A stretch of 12,585 nt of DNA from JAPUIN01 sp041580375 (GCA_041580375.1 JBFGDZ010000104.1:1-12585); one strand, 5' to 3'. Positions 1-7,651 are shown, numbered from the stretch's first letter. The notes: generated by a model from the sequence alone, not told the origin. Numbers and translations are program-made.

Positions 1-1245
1 CGACGCGATCCGGATCTCGCCGCCGCTCTCCCCGATCGCGTCCGCGGCGTTCAGGACGAGATTCACGACGACCTGCTGCATCTGGTTGCCGTCCGCCGCC
101 ACCCGCGGCAGATCGGGCGACAGATCGAGCCGGAGCGACACGCGGTTGACCGAGAGCTCGTTCATCACGACCGCCACGGCGCGGCGCACGACGTCGTTGA
201 GGTCGGTCGGATGGCGCTTCGGAGGCGCCGGCCGCGCGAAGTCCAGAAGACCCTTGACGATCTCGCGGCAGCGCTTCGTCTCCCGGACGATCACGTCCAG
301 GTCCTCCTTCATCTCCGGCGACTTCCCCGCGCGCTTCTGCAGGAAGGAGGCGTACGAGAGGACGCCCGTGAGCGGGCTGTTGATCTCGTGGGCCACGCCC
401 GCCGCGAGGCGGCCGATCGAGGCGAGCTTGTCGGCCTGCGTGAGCTGGCGCTGCGCCTCGGCCAGCCGCCGCGTCATGGTGTTGAAGGCGCGCGCCAGAT
501 CGCCCAGCTCGTGGCTCGAGGTGACCGGGATGGTGGTCGTCAGGTCACCGTCCGCGACCCGGCGGGTCCCCTGCGCCAGAGCCGCCACCGGCCGGACGAC
601 GAGGCGGCGGTTCAGCCACCAGAGGAGCACGGCGCTCGCCACCAGCGTCAGCGCGGCGAGCCCGGTCATCCGGGACTGGCTGTGCGCGATCTGGGCGTCC
701 ACCTCCCCCAGCGGCATGGTCACGTCGAGGACCCCGAGGACGGTATCCCCGGGGGCGTGCGCGTGGCAGGCCGCCGTGGAGCACCCCGGCTCGTTCTGGA
801 TGGGATTGATGATGCCGAGCAGCCTCTCCCCCTGCGGCCCATCGAAGGTCCGGGAGCGCGCGGGGATCGGGAGATGCTCGAGCGGTCCGTTCTCGGCGTG
901 GCAGGCGTAGCACGCCTCCGCCCTCTTGTCGACCTGCCGGCCGATCTCCCCCGGATCCGAGGAGAGCATGATCGTCCCGTCCTTGTTGAACAGCCGGACC
1001 CTGTCGATCCCCTCCTGCCGGCCGACCGCCTCGATCTGCCTGCGCAGCTGATCGCGGCGGTTCTCGAGCATCGCGTCCCGCGCGCTGTTCTTGATCGTCT
1101 CGCTGATCCGATCGGCGCTGTGGGTCATCTGGTCGATCAGCTCCGCCCGGTGCCGCGGCAGGATGACGAGCGCCATGAGGCCCATCGTCAGGCCGGTGAC
1201 CAGGGCGACCCCGGCGATCAGCTGCGTTCCGATGCGCGTGCGCAT
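1..1245 (-). CDS. Sensor histidine kinase with c-type heme motifs in its periplasmic sensor domain (3' part cut by window edge)
   Basis: This is a membrane-bound two-component kinase; 415 residues are visible and the catalytic end lies beyond the left edge. In order it shows a first membrane helix (about residues 8-30), a periplasmic sensor region (31-192), a second helix (193-211), a HAMP linker (about 213-265), a dimerisation/phosphoacceptor domain with H-box GVAHEINSPL (phospho-accepting His286) and the N-box (Asn395 and Asn399 in NLVLNAADAI). G1 and G2 boxes are off the window. The sensor region carries CYACH (112-116) and CSTAACH (155-161), a CX2CH and a CX4CH motif typical of covalent heme attachment. 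The likely signal is therefore redox state or a heme ligand; that is inference. ATG at 1245 follows the NrfD stop by four bases and has AAGGGGTG upstream, so it is the last visible gene of the operon. The partner regulator is not in the window. Confidence 0.9.
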   Translation of the reverse strand, partial: MRTRIGTQLIAGVALVTGLTMGLMALVILPRHRAELIDQMTHSADRISETIKNSARDAMLENRRDQLRRQIEAVGRQEGIDRVRLFNKDGTIMLSSDPGEIGRQVDKRAEACYACHAENGPLEHLPIPARSRTFDGPQGERLLGIINPIQNEPGCSTAACHAHAPGDTVLGVLDVTMPLGEVDAQIAHSQSRMTGLAALTLVASAVLLWWLNRRLVVRPVAALAQGTRRVADGDLTTTIPVTSSHELGDLARAFNTMTRRLAEAQRQLTQADKLASIGRLAAGVAHEINSPLTGVLSYASFLQKRAGKSPEMKEDLDVIVRETKRCREIVKGLLDFARPAPPKRHPTDLNDVVRRAVAVVMNELSVNRVSLRLDLSPDLPRVAADGNQMQQVVVNLVLNAADAIGESGGEIRIAS

Positions 1246-1249
1246 GCCG

Positions 1250-2434
1250 TCACCCCTTCGCGAAGGAGGCCGCGCGCGCCGGTGCGGGCGCGCGGGACAC
1301 CGTCTCCTCGCTCCCGAAGATCGGCAGGAACTTCACCGCCGCGGCGAAGGCGGCCATGCCGAGCGCGACGAGACCGAGCGACACCGTGATCTCCATCCAG
1401 GAGGGCAGGTAACGGACGCCCGCGGCGCCCTCCATGCCCGTGACGCTCACGTTCAGCCTGTTCATCACGAATCCGAGGACCGCGAGGAACGCACCCAGGA
1501 CGAGGCCCCGCGGGGCGGTGCGCACCCTCCTCATCGACAGGAGCGTGACAGGCAGGATCACGCCGAGGCCGATCTCGACGAAGAACATCCACTCCTCGTA
1601 GCCCGGGCGGAGGAGCCGCGCGAGGGCCCCCTCCCGCGCCAGGCTCTGGAACCGGAGCAGGCCGTACACGCCCAGGACGACGACCATCGTGCGCGCCAGC
1701 GGCTCCAGAAGCCGCATCTCCAGCCGCCGCCCGAACGCGCGGCCACTCAGGTGGGACTCGAGGATGACCATGCCGATGCCGCCCCCGATGGCGGAGACGA
1801 AGAAGAGGAACGGCAGCAGCGGCGTGTACCAGAGCGCATGGAGCTTCGACGGCACGATGAGGTAGAGGGAGCCGAGGGACGACTGGTGCAGGGTCGACAG
1901 GATGACCCCCGCGATGACGAGCGGCGTGCTGATCGCGCGCAGGATGCGCTGCGGCCGCTCGAGCCGGAGCCGCTCGAAGACCACCGGCGAGAACTCCACG
2001 GCGAGCACGGTCGTGTACAGCATCACGCACCAGGCGACCTCGAACATCACCGAGCGCGTGTTCCAGAACACCAGGGCGTGCCAGATCCGCCAGGGCTGCC
2101 CCAGGTCGAACATCAGGGCGACGATGACGAACAGGTATCCGAGGAACCCGGTCAACAGGGCGGGGCGGACGATCGGCTCGAAGCGGCGCAGATTGAAGAT
2201 GTGCACCGTGGCGGTCAGCGTGAACGCCCCCGCGGCGAGGCCCACGCCGCACAGCACGTCGAGACCGATCCAGAGACCCCAGGGGAATCGATCGCTGAGG
2301 TTCGTGGCCGCCCCCAGTCCGCGCGTGAAGCGCACCACCGTGACGAAGGCGAGCGCCATGACCACGACGACGAAGGCGGCGCGCCAGAAGCCGAGCCGGG
2401 CCGCGAAGGATCGCACGGCGTCCCCGGGTCTCAT
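1250..2434 (-). CDS. NrfD/HybB-family integral membrane quinone-interacting subunit
   Basis: This 394-residue polytopic membrane protein has about nine or ten hydrophobic segments. Length and motifs match HybB-type members of the NrfD/PsrC family: FPWGLWIGLDVLCGVGLAAGAF near residues 50-71, LSTLHQSSLGSLYLIVP (179-195), and a C-terminal segment beginning WMEITVSLGLVALGM (346-360). Family members have no heme of their own and exchange electrons between menaquinone and a partner iron-sulfur protein. Its ATG overlaps the stop of the upstream ferredoxin gene (ATGA) and GGAGGG precedes it, so the two are translationally coupled. No molybdopterin or NiFe catalytic subunit accompanies it. The triheme cytochrome/FeS/NrfD set therefore looks like a quinone:cytochrome oxidoreductase similar in composition to the Cbc complexes of Geobacter. 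Direction of electron flow (quinol to periplasmic cytochromes) is inferred. Confidence 0.92.
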   Translation of the reverse strand: MRPGDAVRSFAARLGFWRAAFVVVVMALAFVTVVRFTRGLGAATNLSDRFPWGLWIGLDVLCGVGLAAGAFTLTATVHIFNLRRFEPIVRPALLTGFLGYLFVIVALMFDLGQPWRIWHALVFWNTRSVMFEVAWCVMLYTTVLAVEFSPVVFERLRLERPQRILRAISTPLVIAGVILSTLHQSSLGSLYLIVPSKLHALWYTPLLPFLFFVSAIGGGIGMVILESHLSGRAFGRRLEMRLLEPLARTMVVVLGVYGLLRFQSLAREGALARLLRPGYEEWMFFVEIGLGVILPVTLLSMRRVRTAPRGLVLGAFLAVLGFVMNRLNVSVTGMEGAAGVRYLPSWMEITVSLGLVALGMAAFAAAVKFLPIFGSEETVSRAPAPARAASFAKG

Positions 2435-3231
2435 GACGCCCTCCGCCGCCAGAGCCGCCGCCAGAACCCCGGCGCGTCGCCTCGCGGATCGTCCGGGGCC
2501 GCGCCGGCGGTGGCGCCCGCCCCGACCTCGTCACGGCGCCGCGTGATCCAGTGGATCCCGAACAGCAGCGCGCCCGCGAGCAGGACGAAATCGGGGACCT
2601 TCGAGAGCACCTGCCAGGTGAGCATCGGCAGCGACTGTCGCGGCAGGTCGGAGCGGAACCCCAGATTCTCGAACGGGACGCCGGAGAGCATCAGGACCGA
2701 TGTGCCGCCCGCCTCCTCGGCGCCGAAAACACGATCGACGTAGCGGCCGGGATTCTCCCGGATGCGGGAGCGCGCCTCGGCCAGCAGCGCCGGGCGCTCG
2801 CCGAACTTCGTCGCCCCCGTCGGGCAGACGGCCGCGCAGGCCGTCGGCTGTCCGGCGCTGACGCGCGGGCTGCACAGGACGCACTTGCCGACCACCGGCA
2901 GGGCCCGATCCCACTGGTACCTGGGAACGCCGAACGGGCACGCCATGATGCAGTACCGGCAGCCGATGCACCGCTTCGCGTCGTAAACGACGGGTCCCTC
3001 CGGGGTCTTGCGCAGCGCCCCCACCGGACAGACCGACACGCAGGTCGGCTCGAGACAGTGCATGCACAGCCGGCGCACGAACGTGCCGTCGTACTCCTCC
3101 ACCGTCGTCCACGTGTAGGCGGTCGGCGCGCTCTCGATCGGCAGGGGGAGATCGTTCTGCTCCTTGCATGCGGCGGAGCAGGCGCCGCACCCGATGCACT
3201 TGGTGGCGTCGAACAGGAGGCCGGCGTTCAT
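2431..3231 (-). CDS. Four-cluster [4Fe-4S] ferredoxin subunit, HybA/DmsB type, with C-terminal membrane anchor
   Basis: This 266-residue electron-transfer subunit has sixteen cysteines arranged for four [4Fe-4S] clusters: Cys12/15/18/22, Cys56/59/64/68, Cys88/91/94/98 and Cys117/120/132/136. A hydrophobic helix near residues 213-230 should anchor it to the membrane, as in HybA, and an arginine-rich tail follows. It would pass electrons between the NrfD-like protein and the triheme cytochrome. The start at MNAGLLFDATKC is chosen because ATG overlaps the cytochrome stop (ATGA) and GGAGAGGG lies six bases upstream. The frame stays open further upstream, but that part merely shadows the cytochrome gene. 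Oddly, no twin-arginine signal is visible, whereas periplasmic HybA-type proteins usually carry one, so the side of the membrane it faces is uncertain. Confidence 0.92.
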   Translation of the reverse strand: MNAGLLFDATKCIGCGACSAACKEQNDLPLPIESAPTAYTWTTVEEYDGTFVRRLCMHCLEPTCVSVCPVGALRKTPEGPVVYDAKRCIGCRYCIMACPFGVPRYQWDRALPVVGKCVLCSPRVSAGQPTACAAVCPTGATKFGERPALLAEARSRIRENPGRYVDRVFGAEEAGGTSVLMLSGVPFENLGFRSDLPRQSLPMLTWQVLSKVPDFVLLAGALLFGIHWITRRRDEVGAGATAGAAPDDPRGDAPGFWRRLWRRRAS

Positions 3232-3644
3232 GGCGGACCCTCTCCGGGCGGCGGGCCCTCCATGTCGTGGCACACCGCGCACGCGTCCGGATCGGACGCG
3301 CCGAACGAGGCCCGGCCATCGTGGCAGATCCCGCAGGCGCCGCCGCCCTCCATCAGCGCGTGCGTCACGGCGCTCTTGCGGCCGAGGATGCTGAAGGGGC
3401 GCGGATGGCACTTCAGGCAGATCCCCGGGGACGGGTCGGTGTGGGTCTCGTGGCGGAACGTCACGGGGCCGGGTGAATCGGCGCGCGCGGCGAGGATCCG
3501 TTCGGGAGGAAGTCTCAGGTCGTCGTTCGTGGAGGCGGTCGAAGGAAGCGCGGCGAGCGCCAGCGCGACGAGGACGAGAAGCGCTCCACCGTACCGGTCG
3601 ATCGCCTCTCGGACTCCCCAGCCCGGGAGAATGATGCGGGGCAT
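3228..3644 (-). CDS. Triheme c7-type periplasmic cytochrome c
   Basis: This 138-residue protein has an N-terminal signal or anchor helix (about residues 20-37) and three heme-attachment motifs: CLKCH (76-80), CGICH (104-108) and CAVCH (122-126). His65 and His68 (FRHETH) and His95 are candidate second axial ligands. The spacing and the FRHETH, CHPRPFS and CGICHDGRASF segments match the c(7)-type triheme domain (TIGR04257-like) common in metal-reducing and multiheme-rich bacteria. It is the first gene of the operon and probably takes electrons from the FeS/NrfD module into the periplasm. ATG at 3644 is preferred over an in-frame ATG at 3689 because AGGGG lies seven bases upstream of 3644, the signal helix then starts sensibly, and the predicted sigma-54 start at 3674 lies between the two. 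Its stop overlaps the ferredoxin start. Confidence 0.9.
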   Translation of the reverse strand: MPRIILPGWGVREAIDRYGGALLVLVALALAALPSTASTNDDLRLPPERILAARADSPGPVTFRHETHTDPSPGICLKCHPRPFSILGRKSAVTHALMEGGGACGICHDGRASFGASDPDACAVCHDMEGPPPGEGPP

Positions 3645-3684
3645 CGTTCGGCCCCTGCCTTTCTCCCCTCTACGATGCTGCAGG

Positions 3685-3700
3685 AGCAACTTCCGTGCCC
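3685..3700 (-). promoter_or_regulatory. Sigma-54 (-24/-12) promoter of the triheme cytochrome/FeS/NrfD/kinase operon
   Basis: The minus strand reads GGGCACGGAAGTTGCT, matching 11 of the 12 fixed positions of TGGCACRNNNNTTGCW with correct GG-to-GC spacing. The predicted start near 3674 leaves a 30-base leader that contains the ribosome site of the triheme cytochrome gene. An imperfect palindrome GACGcAAcaaTTtCGTC at 3780-3796 lies about 114 bases upstream of the predicted start, a usual activator distance, but no second copy was found to support it. Confidence 0.72.
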
Positions 3701-3830
3701 GGATCGATCGGCCGGGAGAGGCCCCGGGCGCGGAGATGACCGACCGCTCATGATTTTTCGGCGCGAACGCGCCGGGCGGGACGCAACAATTTCGTCGCGG
3801 CCGGATCGCCGCGCGGATGGTCCGGGGAGA

Positions 3831-3852
3831 GGCCGGTCGTGTCTAACCGGCC
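3831..3852 (-). other. Stem-loop spanning the radical SAM stop codon
   Basis: GGCCGGT (3831-3837) and ACCGGCC (3846-3852) form a perfect 7-base stem with an 8-base loop that contains the TAG stop. No T-run follows on the minus strand, so it is at best a weak or factor-dependent end signal. Read-through from the radical SAM gene into the downstream operon on the same strand is possible. Confidence 0.35.
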
Positions 3853-4961
3853 GGCGCGACGGCGCTCCCGGGGCGGTAGGCGCACCAGGGATCGCTGGCG
3901 AACGGATCGCCGGTGAGGGCGAGGGCCCGCGATCGGGAGCCGCCGCAGATCAGGTTGAACTCGCAGCGCCCGCACACGCCGCTGAAATCGCGCGGGCGGC
4001 GCAGCCTCTGGAAGAAGAGCGTGTCGCGGTAGATCGATGCCAGGGTGCGCTGTCGGACGTTACCACCGCTCACCGGCAGGAAGCCGCTCGGATAGACCTC
4101 GCCGGTGTGCGAGATGAACAGGAAGCCGTTGCCGGCGTTCACGCCCTGTGGCGCGAGCCCGATCGTGCCGCCCGGTCCCTCCGTGCGGACGAGCTGCGCC
4201 GGAAGCGAGCCCGCGCGGCGGCGCGCGCCGCCCTCCAGCCATTCGCGCTGCGCGACGTAGCGCCGGTAGTGCGGCGCCTCGGTCACCTTCACGAGGAATT
4301 TGGCGGACTTCTGCGTCCGGTACAGGAGGCCGAAGATCTCCTCGCAGCTCTGCGCGTCGAGGCCCATGAGATCCGCGCCGCGCCCCATCGGCACGAGGAA
4401 GAAGACCTCCCAGAAAACGACGTCCAGGTGCTTCACGAGATCGACCATCCGCTCGAGATGGGGAAGGCTCTCGCCGCAGATCGTCGTGTTGATCTGCAGC
4501 GGCAGTTCGTGCCGGTGCGCCCACTCGATCGCCCGCATGGTCTTCACGAAGGCGCCCGGCACGCCCCGGAACGAGTCGTGCAGCTCGGCCGACGGGAAGT
4601 CCAGGCTGAGCGCCATCTGGCTGAGGCCCGATTCCTTCAGCCGCGCGATGACCTCTTCGGTGAGGCGATCCGTCGCGGCCGGGATGGTGGCCATCCTCAA
4701 TCCCCGCCCGGCGCCGTGGCGGACGAGGTCGTAGAGGTCCTCGCGCTTGAGCGGATCCCCGCCGCTCAGGACGACGATCGGGGTGCCCAGATCGACGGCC
4801 TGGTCGAGCAGGTTCCTGCCCTCGGCCGTCGTCAACTCCCCCAGATCGCGCAGCGGTTGCGCGCTGGCCCGGCAGTGCCGGCAGACGAGATCGCACGCCT
4901 GCGTCGTCTCCCAGATGATCAGGAACGGCGTTCGCTCGTAATCGACGCGCGGAATTTTCAT
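3843..4961 (-). CDS. Radical SAM/SPASM protein, TIGR04053-like
   Basis: This 372-residue protein has the radical SAM cluster motif CX3CX2C (Cys23, Cys27, Cys30 in QACDLVCRHC), the GGDP motif of the SAM-binding region (VVLSGGDPLKR), and a C-terminal SPASM-like cysteine set (Cys330, Cys333, Cys339, Cys360) within GVCGRCEFNLICGGSRSR. Overall wording, including FLVPMGRGADL and HTGEVYPSGFLP, agrees with the TIGR04053 family, which is related to the heme-processing enzymes AhbD and NirJ but whose substrate I do not know. A role in heme or cytochrome maturation is suggested only by context: it diverges from the CcsBA gene and sits among cytochrome genes. ATG at 4961 has GAGGGAGGGG just upstream and MKIPRVDYERTPFL begins the conserved domain. 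The frame stays open far upstream, but that is antisense shadow of the CcsBA gene. Confidence 0.9.
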   Translation of the reverse strand: MKIPRVDYERTPFLIIWETTQACDLVCRHCRASAQPLRDLGELTTAEGRNLLDQAVDLGTPIVVLSGGDPLKREDLYDLVRHGAGRGLRMATIPAATDRLTEEVIARLKESGLSQMALSLDFPSAELHDSFRGVPGAFVKTMRAIEWAHRHELPLQINTTICGESLPHLERMVDLVKHLDVVFWEVFFLVPMGRGADLMGLDAQSCEEIFGLLYRTQKSAKFLVKVTEAPHYRRYVAQREWLEGGARRRAGSLPAQLVRTEGPGGTIGLAPQGVNAGNGFLFISHTGEVYPSGFLPVSGGNVRQRTLASIYRDTLFFQRLRRPRDFSGVCGRCEFNLICGGSRSRALALTGDPFASDPWCAYRPGSAVAPAG

Positions 4962-4986
4962 GAGCCCCTCCCTCGGCTGGATCTTC

Positions 4987-5002
4987 AGCAACCCGCGTGC
5001 CA
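4987..5002 (-). promoter_or_regulatory. Perfect-consensus sigma-54 promoter of the radical SAM gene
   Basis: The minus strand reads TGGCACGCGGGTTGCT, matching all 12 fixed positions of TGGCACRNNNNTTGCW. The predicted start is near 4976, giving a 15-base leader that consists almost wholly of the ribosome-binding site before ATG 4961. It lies back to back with a second -24/-12 element for the CcsBA gene. Confidence 0.85.
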
Positions 5003-5024
5003 CATTCCGCCGGCCGGCGGCGCC

Positions 5025-5040
5025 CGGAACGCATTTTGCA
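5025..5040 (+). promoter_or_regulatory. Sigma-54 promoter candidate of the ResB-ResC gene
   Basis: CGGAACGCATTTTGCA matches 10 of 12 fixed positions of the -24/-12 consensus with exact spacing. The predicted start is near 5051, leaving a leader of about 121 bases before ATG 5172. It lies 22 bases from the divergent radical SAM promoter, so one bound activator could serve both. Confidence 0.58.
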
Positions 5041-5171
5041 AATGGGACCCCTCCGGCGCCGCGCGCGGCCCCGTTCCGGGCCGCCGGGCCGTCGCCGGGT
5101 TTCGTCCCCCGTGGAGCCCGTTCGGATCGAAGTTCGGACTCCCGCCCCGGGGACGCGGAGGGGAAACCGTC

Positions 5172-7478
5172 ATGAGATCCTGGATCCGGATTCTTGCCTC
5201 GATGCCGCTGGCCGTCGGCGTTCTCGTCGTCATCGTCGTCACCCTGGCCGCCGGCACGATCGTGGAGTCGATTCACGGGACCGAGACCGCGCTGCGGCTG
5301 ATCTACGGCTCCCTCTGGTTCCGACTGCTGCTGGGCCTGTTCGCCCTCAACCTGGTCTGCTCGCTCATCGAACTGTGGCCGTGGGGACGCGCCCGTATCG
5401 GGTTCGTCATGACGCACGGATCCCTGCTTCTCATACTCGCGGGCGCCCTGGCGACCGACCTGTTCCGGGTGGAGGGGCGCCTCGCGATCTGGGAGGGCGA
5501 GGAGGAAAACGCCATCGTCACGCGCGGCGACCCCGATGCTCCGGTGGACCAGGTGACGCTGCCGTTCTCCGTGAGGCTCGAGTCGTTCGAGATCGACACC
5601 TACCAGGGGACGCGCCGCCCGGCCATGTTCCGCAGCCGGGTCGTGGTCGTCGACCCGGAGGCCGGATCCTTCCCCGCCGTGATCGAGATGAACCGCGAGC
5701 TGGCCCACGGCGGGTACAACTTTTATCAGAGCAGCTATCAGCAGACCCCCGGGCGCGATCGCACCATCCTCCTGGTGTCGAGCGATCCGGGCCAGCCGAT
5801 CGTCTTTGCGGGCTACGTGCTCCTGGTGGCCGGCATGGGCACCGTCCTGACGACGCGGATCGTCCAGCGCCGCGCCGCCCTCCGGACCGTGGCGAAGAGC
5901 CGCTCCGCCGGAGCGCGCCGCGCAGCGGCCGCCATCGCGCTGCTCGTCTCGCTGTGCGCCGCGGGCGGCCTCGCGGGCGCCGCCGAACTCCCCGACGCCG
6001 CGTCGATCGAGTCGCTGCGCCGGCTGCCCGTGCAGCACGACGGGCGGGTGATGCCGTTCGACACGCTCGCCCGCGAGGCGGTCTGGAACGTCACCGGCCG
6101 GATGAGGTGGGACGGCCTGGACCCCGCGGCCCTGACCCTGGGCTGGACGATCGATCCGCAGGGGTGGGTGGAACGCCCTCTGGTCCTGATCGGTGACGAC
6201 GATCTCGCCGCCGCGATCGGCCTCCCGCGCGCGACGCGCCACGCCTCGTTCATCGACCTGGCGCGCAACGCCCATCTGATGGGCCTGCTGCGCCAGGTGC
6301 GCTCCGAGGAGGCCGCGGGGCGCCGGCCGGCCGGCGTCCTCGCCGCGGCGCAGAAGCTCGAGGGCCGCCTGGTGTGGATGCAGCGGTTTTTGCAGAAGGA
6401 CGCCATCCGGCCGCTGCCCCCGCCGGACGATCCGCTCGGGCCCTGGTCTCCGCCTGCGCACATTCACGGCATCGAGGATCTGAATGCGATCGAGGCCGCC
6501 CGCCCCGCGGAGGGGATCGTCGATCCGGGGGTGATCGACGCCGAGATGCTCCACAACCGCCTGCGCCCCTCGCGGCTCGCCTGGTGGATCCTGGCGGCGG
6601 CGACGGGCCTGTCGCTGCTCGCCTGGGTGCGCCCGCGACGGTGGCTCGACGTCGCCGCGACCGCATTCCTGCTCGCCGGCTTCGCCGTCATGACCATCGG
6701 TCTGGCGCTGCGCTGGAAGTTCGCCGGCCGCATTCCCGCCTCGAACATGTACGAGTCGCTCCTCTTCCTGGGCTGGGGCGTCGGCCTGTTCGCGCTCTTC
6801 GCGCTGTTCGGGCTGAAAAACCGGCTCGTGATCTTCAACGCCGCGGCGATGTCGGCGCTGACGATGGCGCTCACCGATCTGCTGCCGATCGATCCGTTCG
6901 TCCACCCGATGCCGCCGGTCCTGGCGGGGACGGCATGGCTCGCCATTCACGTGCCGATCATCATGGTGAGCTACTCCGTGCTCGCCCTGGGCGTGCTGGT
7001 GGCGCATCTCCAGATCGGCGTGTCGATCTTCGCCGCGGGGCGGCGCGACCTCGTGGCCCGCATGAACGACCTTCTCTACTGGTACATGCACGCCGGCGCG
7101 ATCCTCCTGATCGCCGGCATCCTCACGGGGTCGATCTGGGCGGCATCGTCCTGGGGCCGGTACTGGGGCTGGGATCCGAAGGAGGTCTGGTCGCTGATCG
7201 CGTTTCTGGCCTACCTGGCGATCCTGCACGGACGGTTCGATCGGCTGGTCGGCCCGTTCGGCGTGGCGGCCTTCAGCATCGTCGCCTTCTGGACCGTCGT
7301 CATGACCTACATCGGCGTGAACTACATCCTGACGGCGGGGCTCCACTCCTACGGCTTCGGGGGTTCGAGCGTGGTTCGGTCGATGATGATCGTGGCCATC
7401 ATCGAGGGTCTGTTCCTCGCCGTCGGATGGCTCGCCCACGCGTACGGCCGGCCCGAAAAAATCGCCCACGCCCACTAG
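5172..7478 (+). CDS. ccsBA: ResB-ResC fusion, CcsBA-type cytochrome c synthase
   Basis: This 768-residue System II cytochrome c biogenesis protein exports heme and attaches it to CXXCH motifs in the periplasm. Residues 1-235 are ResB/Ccs1-like (membrane helices near 11-31, 47-67, 78-96 and 208-230, with a periplasmic loop between the last two). A hydrophobic segment (250-270) leads to a periplasmic region starting LRRLPVQHDGRVMPFDTLARE. Residues 468-758 are ResC/CcsA with the heme-handling WWD motif WGRYWGWDPKEVW (661-673). His82 (MTHGSLLL), His593 (AIHVP), His686 (LHGR) and His725 (LHSYGF) sit where the two membrane and two periplasmic heme-ligand histidines lie in studied CcsBA proteins. 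ATG 5172 has GGAGGGG (5157-5163) eight bases upstream; the open frame before it is non-coding in character. It would mature all the c-type cytochromes encoded here. Confidence 0.95.
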   Translation: MRSWIRILASMPLAVGVLVVIVVTLAAGTIVESIHGTETALRLIYGSLWFRLLLGLFALNLVCSLIELWPWGRARIGFVMTHGSLLLILAGALATDLFRVEGRLAIWEGEEENAIVTRGDPDAPVDQVTLPFSVRLESFEIDTYQGTRRPAMFRSRVVVVDPEAGSFPAVIEMNRELAHGGYNFYQSSYQQTPGRDRTILLVSSDPGQPIVFAGYVLLVAGMGTVLTTRIVQRRAALRTVAKSRSAGARRAAAAIALLVSLCAAGGLAGAAELPDAASIESLRRLPVQHDGRVMPFDTLAREAVWNVTGRMRWDGLDPAALTLGWTIDPQGWVERPLVLIGDDDLAAAIGLPRATRHASFIDLARNAHLMGLLRQVRSEEAAGRRPAGVLAAAQKLEGRLVWMQRFLQKDAIRPLPPPDDPLGPWSPPAHIHGIEDLNAIEAARPAEGIVDPGVIDAEMLHNRLRPSRLAWWILAAATGLSLLAWVRPRRWLDVAATAFLLAGFAVMTIGLALRWKFAGRIPASNMYESLLFLGWGVGLFALFALFGLKNRLVIFNAAAMSALTMALTDLLPIDPFVHPMPPVLAGTAWLAIHVPIIMVSYSVLALGVLVAHLQIGVSIFAAGRRDLVARMNDLLYWYMHAGAILLIAGILTGSIWAASSWGRYWGWDPKEVWSLIAFLAYLAILHGRFDRLVGPFGVAAFSIVAFWTVVMTYIGVNYILTAGLHSYGFGGSSVVRSMMIVAIIEGLFLAVGWLAHAYGRPEKIAHAH

Positions 7479-7495
7479 CGCGGCCCGCAATATTT

Positions 7496-7535
7496 GCGCG
7501 CGAGGCGGCGAGCCCCCTCCCGCCGTCTCGCGCGC
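7496..7535 (+). terminator. Long GC-rich stem-loop after the CcsBA gene, without a T-run
   Basis: GCGCGCGAGGCGGC (7496-7509) pairs with GCCGTCTCGCGCGC (7522-7535) over 14 positions with one G-U pair and a 12-base loop, starting 18 bases after the ccsBA stop. It should be a very stable RNA 3' structure. No T-run follows on either strand, so classic intrinsic termination is doubtful. It could act as a transcript-end stabiliser, a Rho-associated end or part of the upstream region of the next gene. Confidence 0.55.
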
Positions 7536-7624
7536 GGCCCCTGGATCCGGCGCTCTCCTAACCGAAACAGGCCGGGATCGGCGCCCCGGCGGCCCAAGAT
7601 GGTCTCGAGTCCGACGGGCGAAAC

Positions 7625-7640
7625 CGGCACGGAGATTGCT
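7625..7640 (+). promoter_or_regulatory. Sigma-54 promoter of the OmcS-like cytochrome gene
   Basis: CGGCACGGAGATTGCT matches 11 of 12 fixed positions of TGGCACRNNNNTTGCW with exact spacing. The predicted start is near 7651, so the transcript would begin at the foot of the inverted repeat at 7652-7683 and have a leader of about 170 bases. It shares ATTGCTCT with the -12 region of the candidate before the barrel gene. Confidence 0.75.
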
Positions 7641-7651
7641 CTACACGAAGT

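Noticed and set aside
1091..2743. 550-codon plus-strand open frame across the NrfD and ferredoxin genes
   Set aside because: Composition is charged and repetitive; the minus strand gives clear NrfD and ferredoxin motifs.
3760..3773. GGCGCG-AA-CGCGCC inverted repeat beside a T-run
   Set aside because: The T-run lies on the wrong side for the plus strand and becomes an A-run after the hairpin on the minus strand, so it is not an intrinsic terminator.
5032..5044. CATTT-TGC-AAATG inverted repeat between the divergent genes
   Set aside because: The arms are short and overlap the -12 region of the CcsBA promoter candidate; too little to call an operator.
3843..7490. Very long minus-strand open frame antisense to the CcsBA gene, continuing into the radical SAM gene
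   Set aside because: Only the part from ATG 4961 carries family motifs and a ribosome site; the upstream part is low-complexity Arg/His/Asp-rich antisense translation typical of GC-rich codon bias.
7486..7498. CGCAA-TAT-TTGCG inverted repeat after the CcsBA stop
   Set aside because: Five-base arms without a second copy at the other promoters; insufficient to name an activator site.
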